Source: DASSHC01 sp035693105
GTDB lineage: Bacteria > Chloroflexota > Chloroflexia > Thermomicrobiales > Thermomicrobiaceae
NCBI GenBank assembly: GCA_035693105.1
Contig: DASSHC010000380.1
Span: forward strand, 1 to 35,373
Length of the DNA: 35,373 nucleotides
Direction of reading: 5' to 3'
The position numbers were made by a program, and so were the translations under genes. Shown here one piece after another: positions 1 to 8,217 of this stretch. The stretch's first letter is position 1, and each line of letters begins with the position of its first letter. The notes beneath the pieces were generated by a model. It was not told the origin of the DNA and did no database searches. It worked only from the letters and a program-made list of their open reading frames with translations.

Positions 1-1
1 C

Positions 2-967
2 GCCGAGGTGCCGGCCGCCATCGCCTACAACCACGCCGTCTCCGAGATCTTCCTGGGGCTGCCGGTGATGCGCGAGTTCCTCAAGCGCTACGAGGTGCGC
101 CCGCTCTCCTCGCGCCACCTGCTGCTGGGCGTGCTGCTCGACGCCTTCGAGCAGTGGGCCGGGCGGCGCGAGAAGCCGAGCATCGCCATCCTCGACTGGG
201 AGGAGGTGCCCACCTACAGCGAGTTCGTCCTCGTGCGCGACTACTTCCAGGAGCAGGGCTTCGACTGCGTCATCGCCGACCCGCGCCATCTGGAGTACCG
301 CAACGGCGTCCTCTACGCCGCCGACACGCCGGTCAATCTGATCTACAAGCGCGTGCTGATCTCCGAGCTGATCCAGCGCGGGCGGCTCGACCAGCCAGTG
401 ATCCGCGCGGTGCGCGACGGCGCGGTCTGCATGGTCAACCCCTTCGCCTGCAAGATCCTGCACAAGAAGGCCAGCCTGGCCGTGCTCAGCGACGAGCGTA
501 ACCATCACCTCTTCTCGCCGTCCCAGGTGCAGGCCATCGCCGCGCACATCCCCTGGACGCGCCGGGTGGTGGAGGAGAACACGCGATACCAGGGGCAGGA
601 GGTCGAGCTGATCCCCTTCATCCTGGCCAACCGCGACCGGCTGGTGCTGAAGGCCAACGACGAGTACGGGGGCAAGGGAGTCGTGCTCGGCTGGGAGACC
701 GACGCCGCCGGCTGGGAGTGGGCGGTCCAGACGGCGCTGACCGAGCCGAGCGTGGTGCAGGAGCGCGTGCCGGTCGATAGCGAGCCCTTCCCCAGCGTGC
801 TGTCGGGCGAGCTGCAGATCCTCGACCGCATGCTCGATACCGACCCCTTCGTCTTCCACGGCGCGTTCATGGACGGTGCGCTGACCCGCGTCTCCACCGC
901 CGCGCTGCTCAACGTGACCGCGGGCGGCGGCTCCACGGTACCCACCATGCTGGTCGAGGAGCGCTAG
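2..967 (+). CDS. Circularly permuted ATP-grasp family ligase, 5' end outside window
   Basis: The frame is open from the left edge, so the N-terminus is missing; about 321 residues are visible. The C-terminal part has an ATP-grasp-like nucleotide site: LVLKANDEYGGKGVVLGWE (about residues 213-231), then VVQERVP, and an end with NVTAGGG followed by VPTM. This pattern resembles circularly permuted ATP-grasp / glutathionylspermidine-synthase-like enzymes, which activate a carboxylate with ATP and join it to an amine. Twenty bases separate its stop from the next gene, a GCS2 ligase, and a second ATP-grasp enzyme follows. The three are almost certainly one operon. The substrate cannot be read from the sequence. 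The GTG at base 8 is a possible codon but not a convincing start, because homologous-looking sequence continues to the window edge. Confidence 0.75.
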   Translation, partial: AEVPAAIAYNHAVSEIFLGLPVMREFLKRYEVRPLSSRHLLLGVLLDAFEQWAGRREKPSIAILDWEEVPTYSEFVLVRDYFQEQGFDCVIADPRHLEYRNGVLYAADTPVNLIYKRVLISELIQRGRLDQPVIRAVRDGAVCMVNPFACKILHKKASLAVLSDERNHHLFSPSQVQAIAAHIPWTRRVVEENTRYQGQEVELIPFILANRDRLVLKANDEYGGKGVVLGWETDAAGWEWAVQTALTEPSVVQERVPVDSEPFPSVLSGELQILDRMLDTDPFVFHGAFMDGALTRVSTAALLNVTAGGGSTVPTMLVEER

Positions 968-987
968 CACCGGCAGAGGAGGTCGCG

Positions 988-2133
988 ATGCTCAGGCAAC
1001 CTTCGCTCAACATCGGCATCGAAGAGGAGTACCAGATCATCGACCCGGTGACGCGCGAGCTGCGCTCCTACATCCGGGAGATCCTGCAGGACGACCATGT
1101 CGTGCTGCAGCAGATCAAGCCGGAGCTGCACCAGTCGATCGTCGAGGTCGGCACCGAGGTCTGGGAGACGGCGGCCGACGCCCGCGAGGACTTGATCCGC
1201 CTGCGCCGCCTGGTGATAGAGCTGGTCGGGCGCAACGGGCTGCGCATCGCGGCCGCCGGCACGCACCCCTTCTCCTCCTGGCTGGAGCAGGAGATCACGC
1301 CGCTGGAGCGCTACGTGGGGGTCAAGGAGGACATGCAGGATCTGGCGCAGCAGCTCCTGATCTTCGGCACCCACGTCCACATCGGTATCGAGGATCGCGA
1401 GTTCCTGGTGCACGCCATGAATGTCTCGCGCTACTTCCTGCCGCACGTGCTGGCGCTCTCGACCAGCTCGCCCTTCTGGATGGGGCGCGACACCGGCCTC
1501 CGGTCGTACCGCAGCGTCGTCTTCAAGGCCTTCCCGCGCACCGGCATTCCGCCCGAGTTCGAGTCCTGGCCGCAGCTCCACTCGATCGTCGACACGCTGG
1601 TCGAGACGTCCTCCATCCCCGACGCGAGCAAGATCTGGTGGGATGTGCGGCCCAACCCCAAGTACCCCACGCTGGAGTTCCGCATCTGCGACGTCTGCAC
1701 GCGGGTCGACGAGGCGGTCGCGATCGCCGCCATCTTCCAGGCGATCGTGGCCAAGATCTGGAAGCTGCGCCGCGACAACCTGACCTTCCGCGTCTACCCC
1801 GCGACGCTGATCGAGGAGAACAAGTGGCGCGTGGTGCGCCGTGGGCTCGACGGCAAGCTGATCGACTTCGGCAAGCGCGAGCAGTTGGCGGCGCGGGCGC
1901 TGGAGCGCGAGCTGATCGAGTGGTTCGTCGACGACGTGCTCGACGATCTCGGCAGCCGCAAGGAGGTTGAGTACGCTTTCCGCATCCTGGAGGAGGGGAC
2001 CAGCGCCGATCGCCAGCTCGCCGTCTTCCGTCGCACGGGCAGCCTGAAGGCGGTGGTCGACGAGCTGATCCGCGAGACGGCCGAGGGTGTGCTGCCGGTC
2101 CCAGCCGGCGAACAACCGGGCGGAGGTGCCTGA
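988..2133 (+). CDS. GCS2-family carboxylate-amine ligase (YbdK/EgtA-like glutamate-cysteine ligase family 2)
   Basis: A 381-residue protein with the usual GCS2 landmarks: GIEEEYQI at residues 10-17, a GTHPFSSW segment near 91, GTHVHIGIEDREF near 130, a GRDTGLRSYR segment near 170, and DVRPNPKYPTLEFRICD near 215-231. Members form gamma-glutamyl or related amide bonds with ATP in the cytoplasm; some are glutamate-cysteine ligases, others have unknown amine substrates. The ATG is set by an excellent ribosome-binding site (AGAGGAGGT at 975-983). Its stop overlaps the ATG of the next gene by one base (TGATG at 2131-2135), which implies translational coupling. The flanking genes are both ATP-grasp-type ligases, so a role in a short peptide or amide pathway is more likely than plain glutathione synthesis. 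Confidence 0.88.
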   Translation: MLRQPSLNIGIEEEYQIIDPVTRELRSYIREILQDDHVVLQQIKPELHQSIVEVGTEVWETAADAREDLIRLRRLVIELVGRNGLRIAAAGTHPFSSWLEQEITPLERYVGVKEDMQDLAQQLLIFGTHVHIGIEDREFLVHAMNVSRYFLPHVLALSTSSPFWMGRDTGLRSYRSVVFKAFPRTGIPPEFESWPQLHSIVDTLVETSSIPDASKIWWDVRPNPKYPTLEFRICDVCTRVDEAVAIAAIFQAIVAKIWKLRRDNLTFRVYPATLIEENKWRVVRRGLDGKLIDFGKREQLAARALERELIEWFVDDVLDDLGSRKEVEYAFRILEEGTSADRQLAVFRRTGSLKAVVDELIRETAEGVLPVPAGEQPGGGA

Positions 2134-3338
2134 TGGCGAACGGCGGCGGGCTGGTCGTGCTCTGCATGGCGAGCCACGAGAAGGGCCAGGATCTGCTGCG
2201 CGAGTGCAAGCGGCAGGGGAGCCACGTCATCCTGCTGACCACGACCGAGTTCGAGCACGGCGACTGGCCGCGCGACAGCATCGACGAGTTCTACACCATG
2301 CCGAACCTCTACAACCTGGAGAACGTCACCAACGGGGTTAGCTACCTGATGCGCGACCGCCCGCTGGCGCGCATCATCCCGCTGGACGACTTCGACGTGG
2401 AGACGGCCGCCTGGCTGCGCCAGCACCTCCAGTTGCCGGGGATCGGCACCACCATCGCCAACCATTTCCGCGACAAGCTGGCCATGCGCACCTCGGCGCG
2501 GCGCGGCGGGGTCGACGAGCCGGATTTCGTCGGCGTGCTGAACTACGACCAGATCCGTGACTTCATGGCGCGCGTGCCGCCGCCCTGGTTCATGAAGCCG
2601 CGCGGTGAGGCGTCGGCGGTCGGGATTCACCGGCTGGAGACACCGGACCAGTTCTGGGCGGCCATCGAGCCGCTTGGCGACCAGCAGTCGCACTATCTCC
2701 TAGAGCAGTACGTCGCCGGCCAGGTCTTCCACGTTGACTCGATCGTCTGGGACGGCGAGGTGGTCTTCGCCGAGGTGCACCGCTACGGCCACCCGCCGTT
2801 CGACGTCATGCACGGCGGCGGCATCTTCACCAGCCGCCCGCTGCCGCGCGGCTCGGCCACCGATCAGGCGCTCAAGGAGCTGAACGCGGCGGCGATCGCG
2901 GCGCTCGGGCTGCCGCGCGGGGTGACGCACCTGGAGGCGATCCAGGGCCAGGACGACGGCCGCTTCTACTTCCTGGAGTGCGCGGCGCGAGTCGGCGGAG
3001 CCAACATCGCCGACGGCATCGAGCTGGCGACCGGGATCAATCTCTGGCGCGAGTGGGCCAAGATCGAGCTGAGCCAGGAGAGCGCGTCCTACACCCTGCC
3101 TGAGCGGCGCGAGGAGTACTCGGGCGTGATCATCACCCTGGCGCGCCAGCAGTACCCCGATCTCTCGGGCTACACCGAGCCGGAGATCGCCTGGCGCATG
3201 AACAAGGAGCACCACGCCGGGCTGATCGTGGTTTCGCCCGACCCCTCGCGGGTGAACCAACTGCTCGACCACTACCTCGACCGCTTCTACCAGGACTTCC
3301 ACGCCAGCATGCGCCCGCCCGACTCGCTGCGGGAGTGA
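2133..3338 (+). CDS. ATP-grasp domain carboxylate-amine ligase
   Basis: A 401-residue protein with an N-terminal pre-ATP-grasp Rossmann-like region (LVVLCMASHEKGQDLL) followed by an ATP-grasp fold: FMKPRGEASAVGIHRL near residues 152-167, YLLEQYVAGQVFHVDSIV near 187, and the metal-binding end FYFLECAARVGGANI near 273-287. This is the arrangement of L-amino-acid ligase and PurK/carbamoyl-phosphate-like enzymes that make acyl-phosphate intermediates. It starts inside the stop of the GCS2 gene, so it is coupled to it. It closes the three-ligase operon; a convergent gene and an inverted-repeat pair follow. Substrate unknown. Confidence 0.85.
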   Translation: MANGGGLVVLCMASHEKGQDLLRECKRQGSHVILLTTTEFEHGDWPRDSIDEFYTMPNLYNLENVTNGVSYLMRDRPLARIIPLDDFDVETAAWLRQHLQLPGIGTTIANHFRDKLAMRTSARRGGVDEPDFVGVLNYDQIRDFMARVPPPWFMKPRGEASAVGIHRLETPDQFWAAIEPLGDQQSHYLLEQYVAGQVFHVDSIVWDGEVVFAEVHRYGHPPFDVMHGGGIFTSRPLPRGSATDQALKELNAAAIAALGLPRGVTHLEAIQGQDDGRFYFLECAARVGGANIADGIELATGINLWREWAKIELSQESASYTLPERREEYSGVIITLARQQYPDLSGYTEPEIAWRMNKEHHAGLIVVSPDPSRVNQLLDHYLDRFYQDFHASMRPPDSLRE

Positions 3339-3364
3339 GGCGGGGTTGCCACGCCGGATGTCAT

Positions 3365-3492
3365 GTAGGGGCAGACCTCCGTGTCTGCCCTCGCCGTTCC
3401 AGGCATTGGCCGCGGGGACATGGGAAACGTGGGTGGCGAACAGGTGGGTTTGGTGCCAGGCCACGAGGGCAGACACAGAGGTCTGCCCCTAC
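3365..3492. repeat. Inverted doublet of a 29-base hairpin repeat (family C)
   Basis: Arms at 3365-3393 and 3464-3492 are inverted copies differing at one base. Each arm is itself a hairpin: GGGCAGAC pairs with GTCTGCCC around a six-base loop (CTCCGT or ACAGAG). A 70-base spacer separates them. The doublet fills the gap between the convergent ATP-grasp and luciferase-like genes, and the right arm contains the luciferase-like gene's stop codon (3489-3491). It could act as a two-way transcription stop. A related single unit, with the same GTAGGGGC beginning, lies at 8315-8340. Confidence 0.85.
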
Positions 3493-4451
3493 CGCATGGT
3501 CGCCGCCGCCTGCGCTTTCACCGCGGGCGCGACTTTCTCGGCGATCAGCTCCATGGTGCGCCAGGCATCGGGGCCCTGGGAGGCCGACATGCCGAAGATG
3601 AAGTCGCCGACTTCCAGGCGGGCGTAGGGTAGGAGGTACTCGACGCACTCCTCGGGCGTGCCGATGAAGCCGGCGGGGCGGTCGCCGCCCGCGCGGCGCA
3701 GCGCGTCGACCTCGGCCTGGCTCTCAGCCAGCTGCACGCGGAAGACCAGCGACTTGCGGATGTCCCGCGGGTCGCGGCCGACGGCGCGGCAGTGCTCGGC
3801 CAGCACGGCGAGCTTGTGCTGCCAGTCCTCCAGTGGCATGCCGAAGGTGTTCCAGCCGTCGGCGTACTCGGCCACCACGCGCATCGTCTTCTGCTCGCCC
3901 CCGCCGCCGATCCAGAGCGGGATGCGCGGCTGCTGCACGCCCTTCGGCTCGCAGCGCGCCTCGTTCAGCGTGTAGTAGCGCCCGTGGAAGGTCGTCGTCT
4001 CCTGCGACCAGAGCTGGCGCAGGATCTGGGCGGTCTCGGCCAGCATGCGGATGCGCGTGCCGGCCGGGGGGAAGGGGATGCCGTACTGCTGGTGCTCGGC
4101 CTCGTACCAGCCGGCGCCGATGCCGAATTCGAGCCGGCCGTGCGAGATCTGGTCGATGGTGGTTGCCATCTTGGCCAGAATCGCCGGGTTGCGGTAGGTG
4201 ACGCCGATCACCAGGTTGCCGCAGCGGATGCGCTCGGTTTTGGCGGCCACCGCGGCCAGTAGCGTCAGCCCTTCCAGGCACGGCCCGGCCGGGTCGGCCA
4301 CCGAGGCCATCGGGATGAAGTGGTCGAAGTCGGAGGCCCAGTCGTAGCCCAGCTCCTCGGCCCGCTGCCAGAGGTGGAGATACTGATCGTAGGTGGCATT
4401 CTGCTGGCCGGAGTGAATGCCGAACCGAATCGCGTCGCCGAAGATCCGCAC
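3489..4451 (-). CDS. LLM-class (luciferase-like, probably F420-dependent) oxidoreductase
   Basis: A 320-residue protein of the bacterial-luciferase-like TIM-barrel superfamily. Visible marks are WASDFDHF near residue 39, TLLAAVAAKTERIRCGNLV near 62-80, the RNPAILAKMATTIDQISHGRLEFGIGAGW stretch near 87-115, IPLWIGGGGEQKTMRVVAEYADGWN near 176-200, and a late GTPEECVEYL. The segment pattern fits the F420-dependent branch better than the FMN monooxygenases. The start is a GTG fixed by a strong upstream GGGGAGGAAAGC. No F420 synthesis gene is in view. It runs against the ligase operon and ends inside an inverted repeat. Substrate not predictable. Confidence 0.85.
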   Translation of the reverse strand: MRIFGDAIRFGIHSGQQNATYDQYLHLWQRAEELGYDWASDFDHFIPMASVADPAGPCLEGLTLLAAVAAKTERIRCGNLVIGVTYRNPAILAKMATTIDQISHGRLEFGIGAGWYEAEHQQYGIPFPPAGTRIRMLAETAQILRQLWSQETTTFHGRYYTLNEARCEPKGVQQPRIPLWIGGGGEQKTMRVVAEYADGWNTFGMPLEDWQHKLAVLAEHCRAVGRDPRDIRKSLVFRVQLAESQAEVDALRRAGGDRPAGFIGTPEECVEYLLPYARLEVGDFIFGMSASQGPDAWRTMELIAEKVAPAVKAQAAATMR

Positions 4452-4543
4452 GCTTTCCTCCCCTACCTGTTCAACATGCCGCGAGACGCAATGCGTCTCA
4501 TGCGGGCAGGCTCACGCGTGTTGGAACGGCACAGCCCTCCCAG

Positions 4544-5782
4544 TTATTCTCCTGTGCCTCGGGACGAGTCCATCTCGCGCAGCACCGGCAACAGGAGCGA
4601 GGCGACGGCGACCGAGGCATCGCCCAGCGCCATGATGACGATGGTCGCCTTGAGCCCGATGACGGCGATCAGCACGCCGCCGAGCGCCATGCCGAGCGGG
4701 ATCACCGCGCTGCTGATCGAGGTGAAGGTGCCGAAGACCCGCCCGCGCAGTTCGGACGGAATACGCTCCAGGCGAACCGTGACCAGAATCGGGTTGATCG
4801 GCCCACTGGCGGCCGCCCCGAGCCCGAACGCGGCCAGAATCACCGGCAGCGGCGGCTCGAAGAGGAGCACCAGGAAGACCGGGAAGCCAAGCATGAAGGC
4901 GGCCACCCAGAGGGAGCGGCGCGAAAAACGCGCCCCAACGGCCCCGTAGAGCCCCCCGCCCACTAGCAAGCCGGCGCCGATGGCCGAGAACATCAGGCCG
5001 AGCGCCCGAGCGCTGCCCAGCACGCGGTTGGCGTAGACCGGCACCACCACGGCGAAGAACGGCTCGGTGAAGAAGTTCGAGACGGTCAAGCCGAGCGCGA
5101 GCGCCAGCAGGAGCCGGTCATCGCGCACGAAGCGCAGCCCGGCCTTGAGGTCATCGAGGTAGCGGCCCGGGGCCGACTGGCCGGTCTCGCTGAACGCGGC
5201 TGGGATGCCGCCGGCAACGATGGCGGCCGAGGCGACGAAGGAGGCGGCGTCGAGCCAGAGGACGTTGGCGGCGCCGAAGAAGGCGATGAGCACGCCGGCC
5301 AGCGGCGGTCCGAGCAGGAGGGCGACGTAGGCGCCGCTCTCGGCGATGCTGTTGGCGCGATCAAGCGTCAGGCCGGCGGCGCGGGCCAGCTCGGGCAGCA
5401 TGGAACGCCGGGCAGTCAGGCCCGGCACGGTCAGCAGCGAGCCGATGAACACGAGTGCCAGCAATTGCCAGAACGCGATGCCGGTGGTGTGGTAGAGGAG
5501 CGGGATGGCCGCGATCCCGGCGGCGCTGGTGAGGTCGGCGATGACACTGGTCCGGCGGTAGTCGAGGCGATCGACCAGGGCGCCGCCCGCCAGCCCGACG
5601 ATGACCGCCGGCAACGTCACGGCCAACCCGGTGAGGCCGGTCTTGGCCGCGCTGCCAGTAGTGACCAGCACGAACCAGGGGAGCGCGACGAGCGTCACCT
5701 GGCTGCCGACCAGCGAGATCAGCCTGGCGACGATCAGCGCGCCGAGCGGCCGGCGTCGGGTCTCGGTGTCCTGGATGACCAC
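4544..5782 (-). CDS. MFS transporter (MFS_3 / EntS-like exporter)
   Basis: A 412-residue polytopic membrane protein with about 12 hydrophobic segments, an N-terminal LIVARLISLVGSQVTLVALPW helix and a first cytoplasmic loop of GALVDRLDYRR type, as in major-facilitator drug or siderophore exporters. A second conserved loop, ERIPSELRGRVFGTF, lies near residue 340. The GTG start at 5782 is preceded by GGCGGAG. It lies between the oxidoreductase (93 bases downstream) and ybaB (191 bases upstream), all on the same strand, but the gaps are too wide to claim an operon. The cargo is unknown. Confidence 0.85.
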   Translation of the reverse strand: MVIQDTETRRRPLGALIVARLISLVGSQVTLVALPWFVLVTTGSAAKTGLTGLAVTLPAVIVGLAGGALVDRLDYRRTSVIADLTSAAGIAAIPLLYHTTGIAFWQLLALVFIGSLLTVPGLTARRSMLPELARAAGLTLDRANSIAESGAYVALLLGPPLAGVLIAFFGAANVLWLDAASFVASAAIVAGGIPAAFSETGQSAPGRYLDDLKAGLRFVRDDRLLLALALGLTVSNFFTEPFFAVVVPVYANRVLGSARALGLMFSAIGAGLLVGGGLYGAVGARFSRRSLWVAAFMLGFPVFLVLLFEPPLPVILAAFGLGAAASGPINPILVTVRLERIPSELRGRVFGTFTSISSAVIPLGMALGGVLIAVIGLKATIVIMALGDASVAVASLLLPVLREMDSSRGTGE

Positions 5783-5895
5783 GGCGCCGTTCTCCGCCTT
5801 CCAGCTCTCGCGCTCAGTTGGACTTCCAGGGTTGATTCTCGTCGGGTTCAGTCAACACGAGCGGCTGCCTCGGCAGGCGGTAGCCGTGCCGAGCA

Positions 5896-5937
5896 GCGCG
5901 AGCGCGCGTCGTGATGCCGGGCGACGCGCGCTCGCGC
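5896..5937 (-). terminator. Strong GC hairpin downstream of ybaB
   Basis: A perfect 16-base inverted repeat (5896-5911 with 5922-5937) around a 10-base loop begins 37 bases beyond the ybaB stop. A second, weaker hairpin (CTCGGCA/TGCCGAG) follows directly at 5872-5894. There is no T-run on either side, so intrinsic termination is inferred from stem strength alone. Confidence 0.5.
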
Positions 5938-5973
5938 CACCCCCGCGGCTCCTCGGTGAGGCCAGCAGGACGG

Positions 5974-6276
5974 CTACATCAGGCCGGGGATGTTCAGCCC
6001 GCCGGTGATCGCGCCCATCCGCTGGGTTGCCAGCTCCTCGGCCCGCGTCATGGCGTCCTGGATCGCGGCCAGGATCATGTCCTCCAGCATCTCGACATCC
6101 TCGGGATCGACCGCCTCCGGCGCGATCTTGACCCCCTGCACGTTGCGCAAGCCGTTGACGGTGACCGTCACGGCGCCCCCGCCGGCGGTCCCCTCGACCG
6201 TGGTCTGCTCCAGCTCCTCCTGCATCTTCATGATCTTGTTCTGCATCTGCTGGAGCATCTTCATGTTCGGCTGCAT
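5974..6276 (-). CDS. ybaB: YbaB/EbfC family nucleoid-associated protein
   Basis: A 100-residue protein typical in length and pattern of the YbaB/EbfC family: an N-terminal coiled-coil helix rich in Met, Gln and Lys (MLQQMQNKIMKMQEELEQ), then GTAGGGAVTVTVNGL, then VKIAPEAVDPEDVEMLEDMI and a C-terminal helix. These proteins form dimers that bind DNA. The frame stays open 38 codons further upstream, but that stretch is low-quality sequence. The ATG at 6276 has GGAAGGA eight bases ahead and starts exactly where family similarity begins. In many bacteria ybaB sits between dnaX and recR; neither is here. A strong hairpin lies downstream. Confidence 0.9.
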   Translation of the reverse strand: MQPNMKMLQQMQNKIMKMQEELEQTTVEGTAGGGAVTVTVNGLRNVQGVKIAPEAVDPEDVEMLEDMILAAIQDAMTRAEELATQRMGAITGGLNIPGLM

Positions 6277-6363
6277 GCGGCTCGTCCTTCCATCATGTGG
6301 CCATTTCGTCGTTCGGACGGGACCCTCGTCCACGCCCGGCAATTCGCGTGCCCTACGCTCAGC

Positions 6364-6398
6364 GCGCAACGCGCAACGCTCAACGTTCAACGCTCAAC
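6364..6398. repeat. Five-copy heptad tandem repeat at the recN 3' end
   Basis: Five consecutive 7-base units fit GYKCAAC on the + strand: GCGCAAC twice, GCTCAAC, GTTCAAC, GCTCAAC. The last unit contains the recN stop codon (6394-6396). The repeat lies between recN and ybaB. No function can be assigned; copy number may vary by slippage. Confidence 0.7.
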
Positions 6399-8172
6399 GC
6401 ACGCCGGCCGTGGCCGCGCCCCGCTTCCAGCGCTCGATCCGCGCCAGCATCGCGCGGGCGTTCTCGCGCGAGGCGTCGGTGACCGGCTGACCGTCGAGCA
6501 TGGCCGCCAGCTCATCCAGCCGCTCGGCGTCGTCGAGCTGGTCCACCTGGGTCTCGGTGCGGCCGGCGCGCTCGATCTTGGTGATACGGTAGTGCGCCTG
6601 GGCGAAAGCGGCAACCTGCGGCAGGTGGCTGATGACCAGCACCTGGTGCTGATCGCCGAGCGACCAGAGCTTCTCGCCCACCGGCTGCCCGCTACGGCCC
6701 CCGACTCCGACGTCGACCTCGTCGAAGACCAGCGTCGGCGTCTCGTCGGCGGCCGAGAGGATCGACTTCAGCGCCAGCATCAGGCGCGCGGTCTCGCCGC
6801 CGGAGGCGATGCGCGCCAGCGGGCGCGGCTCCTCTCCCGCGTTGGGCGCGATCAGGAACTCGACGCGGTCGATGCCGGTGGCGTCGAAGCGGACCTCGCG
6901 CGCCTGCCCATGATCCGCGAGCGTGGCCGGCTCACCGCCGGAATGGTCACTGAACCCGACCACGAAGCGGGCGCGCCCCATGTTCAGTTCGGCGATCGCC
7001 TGCTCGACGGCGTGCTCCAGCTCGCCCGCCGCGGCGCGCCGCTTCTCCGAGAGCGCCGCCGCCGCCGCCACGATCCGGCGCTTCAACTCCTCGGCACGTT
7101 CGCGCAGCTCGTCGGCCTGCTCCTCGCCGTGCTCCAGCGTGTCCAGCTCGGCCGCCGCCCGCTCGCCGAAGGCGATGATCTCGGGGAGGCTCGCGCCGTA
7201 CTTGCGCTTGAGCTGGCGGAAGAGGGCCAGACGGTCCTCGATGGTCTCCAGCCGCGCCGGGTCGGCCTCGACCGTCTCGGCGTAGGCGCGCACGCTTTGC
7301 GTGGCGTCTTCCAGCAGGAAGAGCACCTCCCGTAGCGGCGCGGCCAGCGTCTCGCCGCCGCGGTCGATGCCCGCCAGCTCCTCGATCCGGTCGACCGCCA
7401 GCCGCAGGTTGTCGAGCGCGCCGGGGATGGGCTCCGGCGCCGAGAGGTCGCCCCCTTCCAGCAGCTGATAGGCCTCGGCCGCCAGGCGGGCAAGGCGCTC
7501 GGCGTTGCTCAGCACGGCGCGCTCCCGCTCGAGCACCTCCTCCTCGTCCGGCTGCAGCCCGGCCGCACCGATCTCATCGACCTGGAAGCGCAGGAGATCG
7601 AGGCGCTGAGCGCGCTCGCGCTCGCCAGTCAGGATCTCGTCGATGCGCCGCCGCACGCCCTGGAACTGATGCACGAGTTCGGCCACGGTCGCGCGCTCGG
7701 GCAGTGTGCCGGCGTAGCGGTCGAGCAGGTCGATGTGCAGCGCGGGCCGCAGCAGCGAGAGGTGATCGCTCTGGCCGTGGATGTCGACCAGCATGGCACC
7801 CAGGGCGGCGAGCGTAGAGGCGGTCACCGTGCGGCCGTTGACGCGGGCCGTGCTGCGGCCGCTGGCATTGATGTCGCGGGTTAGCACCAGCGCGCCGTCC
7901 TCCGGCTCGACGCCGGTCTCCTCCAGCAGCGCGCGCAGTTGGGGACGCGCGGCGACCTGCGCCACATCGAAGACGGCCTCGACGAAGGCGCTGGCCGCGC
8001 CGCTGCGCACCAGTTCGGCGGAGGTGCGCTGCCCGAGCACGGCGCCGAGCGCGTCGATGATGATCGACTTCCCCGCGCCGGTCTCACCGGTGATGGCGTT
8101 GAAGCCCGGCTGGAAGGGAATGCGCAGGTCCTTGATAATGGCGAAGTTGCGGATGGCAAGTTCCAGGAGCAT
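6394..8172 (-). CDS. recN: DNA repair protein RecN
   Basis: A 592-residue SMC-like ATPase, near the usual RecN length. Walker A GETGAGKS is at residues 29-36 after the characteristic MLLELAIRNFAIIKDL start. A long helical coiled-coil region spans roughly 160-360. The C-terminal head carries the signature IASGGETARLMLALK and the Walker B segment LVFDEVDVGVGG. RecN acts at double-strand breaks with the RecA pathway. The ATG at 8172 has only a weak ribosome-binding site. An 11-base motif 46-56 bases upstream (TTGACCGATCG in the gene's direction) also occurs upstream of uvrA. The stop lies within a heptad repeat; ybaB follows 118 bases downstream. Confidence 0.97.
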   Translation of the reverse strand: MLLELAIRNFAIIKDLRIPFQPGFNAITGETGAGKSIIIDALGAVLGQRTSAELVRSGAASAFVEAVFDVAQVAARPQLRALLEETGVEPEDGALVLTRDINASGRSTARVNGRTVTASTLAALGAMLVDIHGQSDHLSLLRPALHIDLLDRYAGTLPERATVAELVHQFQGVRRRIDEILTGERERAQRLDLLRFQVDEIGAAGLQPDEEEVLERERAVLSNAERLARLAAEAYQLLEGGDLSAPEPIPGALDNLRLAVDRIEELAGIDRGGETLAAPLREVLFLLEDATQSVRAYAETVEADPARLETIEDRLALFRQLKRKYGASLPEIIAFGERAAAELDTLEHGEEQADELRERAEELKRRIVAAAAALSEKRRAAAGELEHAVEQAIAELNMGRARFVVGFSDHSGGEPATLADHGQAREVRFDATGIDRVEFLIAPNAGEEPRPLARIASGGETARLMLALKSILSAADETPTLVFDEVDVGVGGRSGQPVGEKLWSLGDQHQVLVISHLPQVAAFAQAHYRITKIERAGRTETQVDQLDDAERLDELAAMLDGQPVTDASRENARAMLARIERWKRGAATAGVR

Positions 8173-8217
8173 CCCCGAGCTGTTCTCCGTACCCGCGCGA
8201 ATGGCGGAAGCGCGACT

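Noticed and set aside
964..2115. Long minus-strand reading frame (383 codons) opposite the GCS2 gene
   Set aside because: It mirrors a clearly conserved coding gene, is made of Asp/Arg/Leu/Val low-information sequence, and has no family motif. High-GC codon bias creates such open antisense frames.
3365..3492. Insertion sequence or CRISPR array
   Set aside because: Only two inverted units, no transposase frame in the spacer, no direct repeats with regular spacers.
6277..6390. 38-codon upstream extension of YbaB
   Set aside because: Not family-like and Arg-rich, and the internal ATG has the good ribosome-binding site.
5911..7335. Plus-strand frame of 474 codons opposite ybaB and recN
   Set aside because: Antisense shadow of recN and ybaB; no motif and no suitable start.
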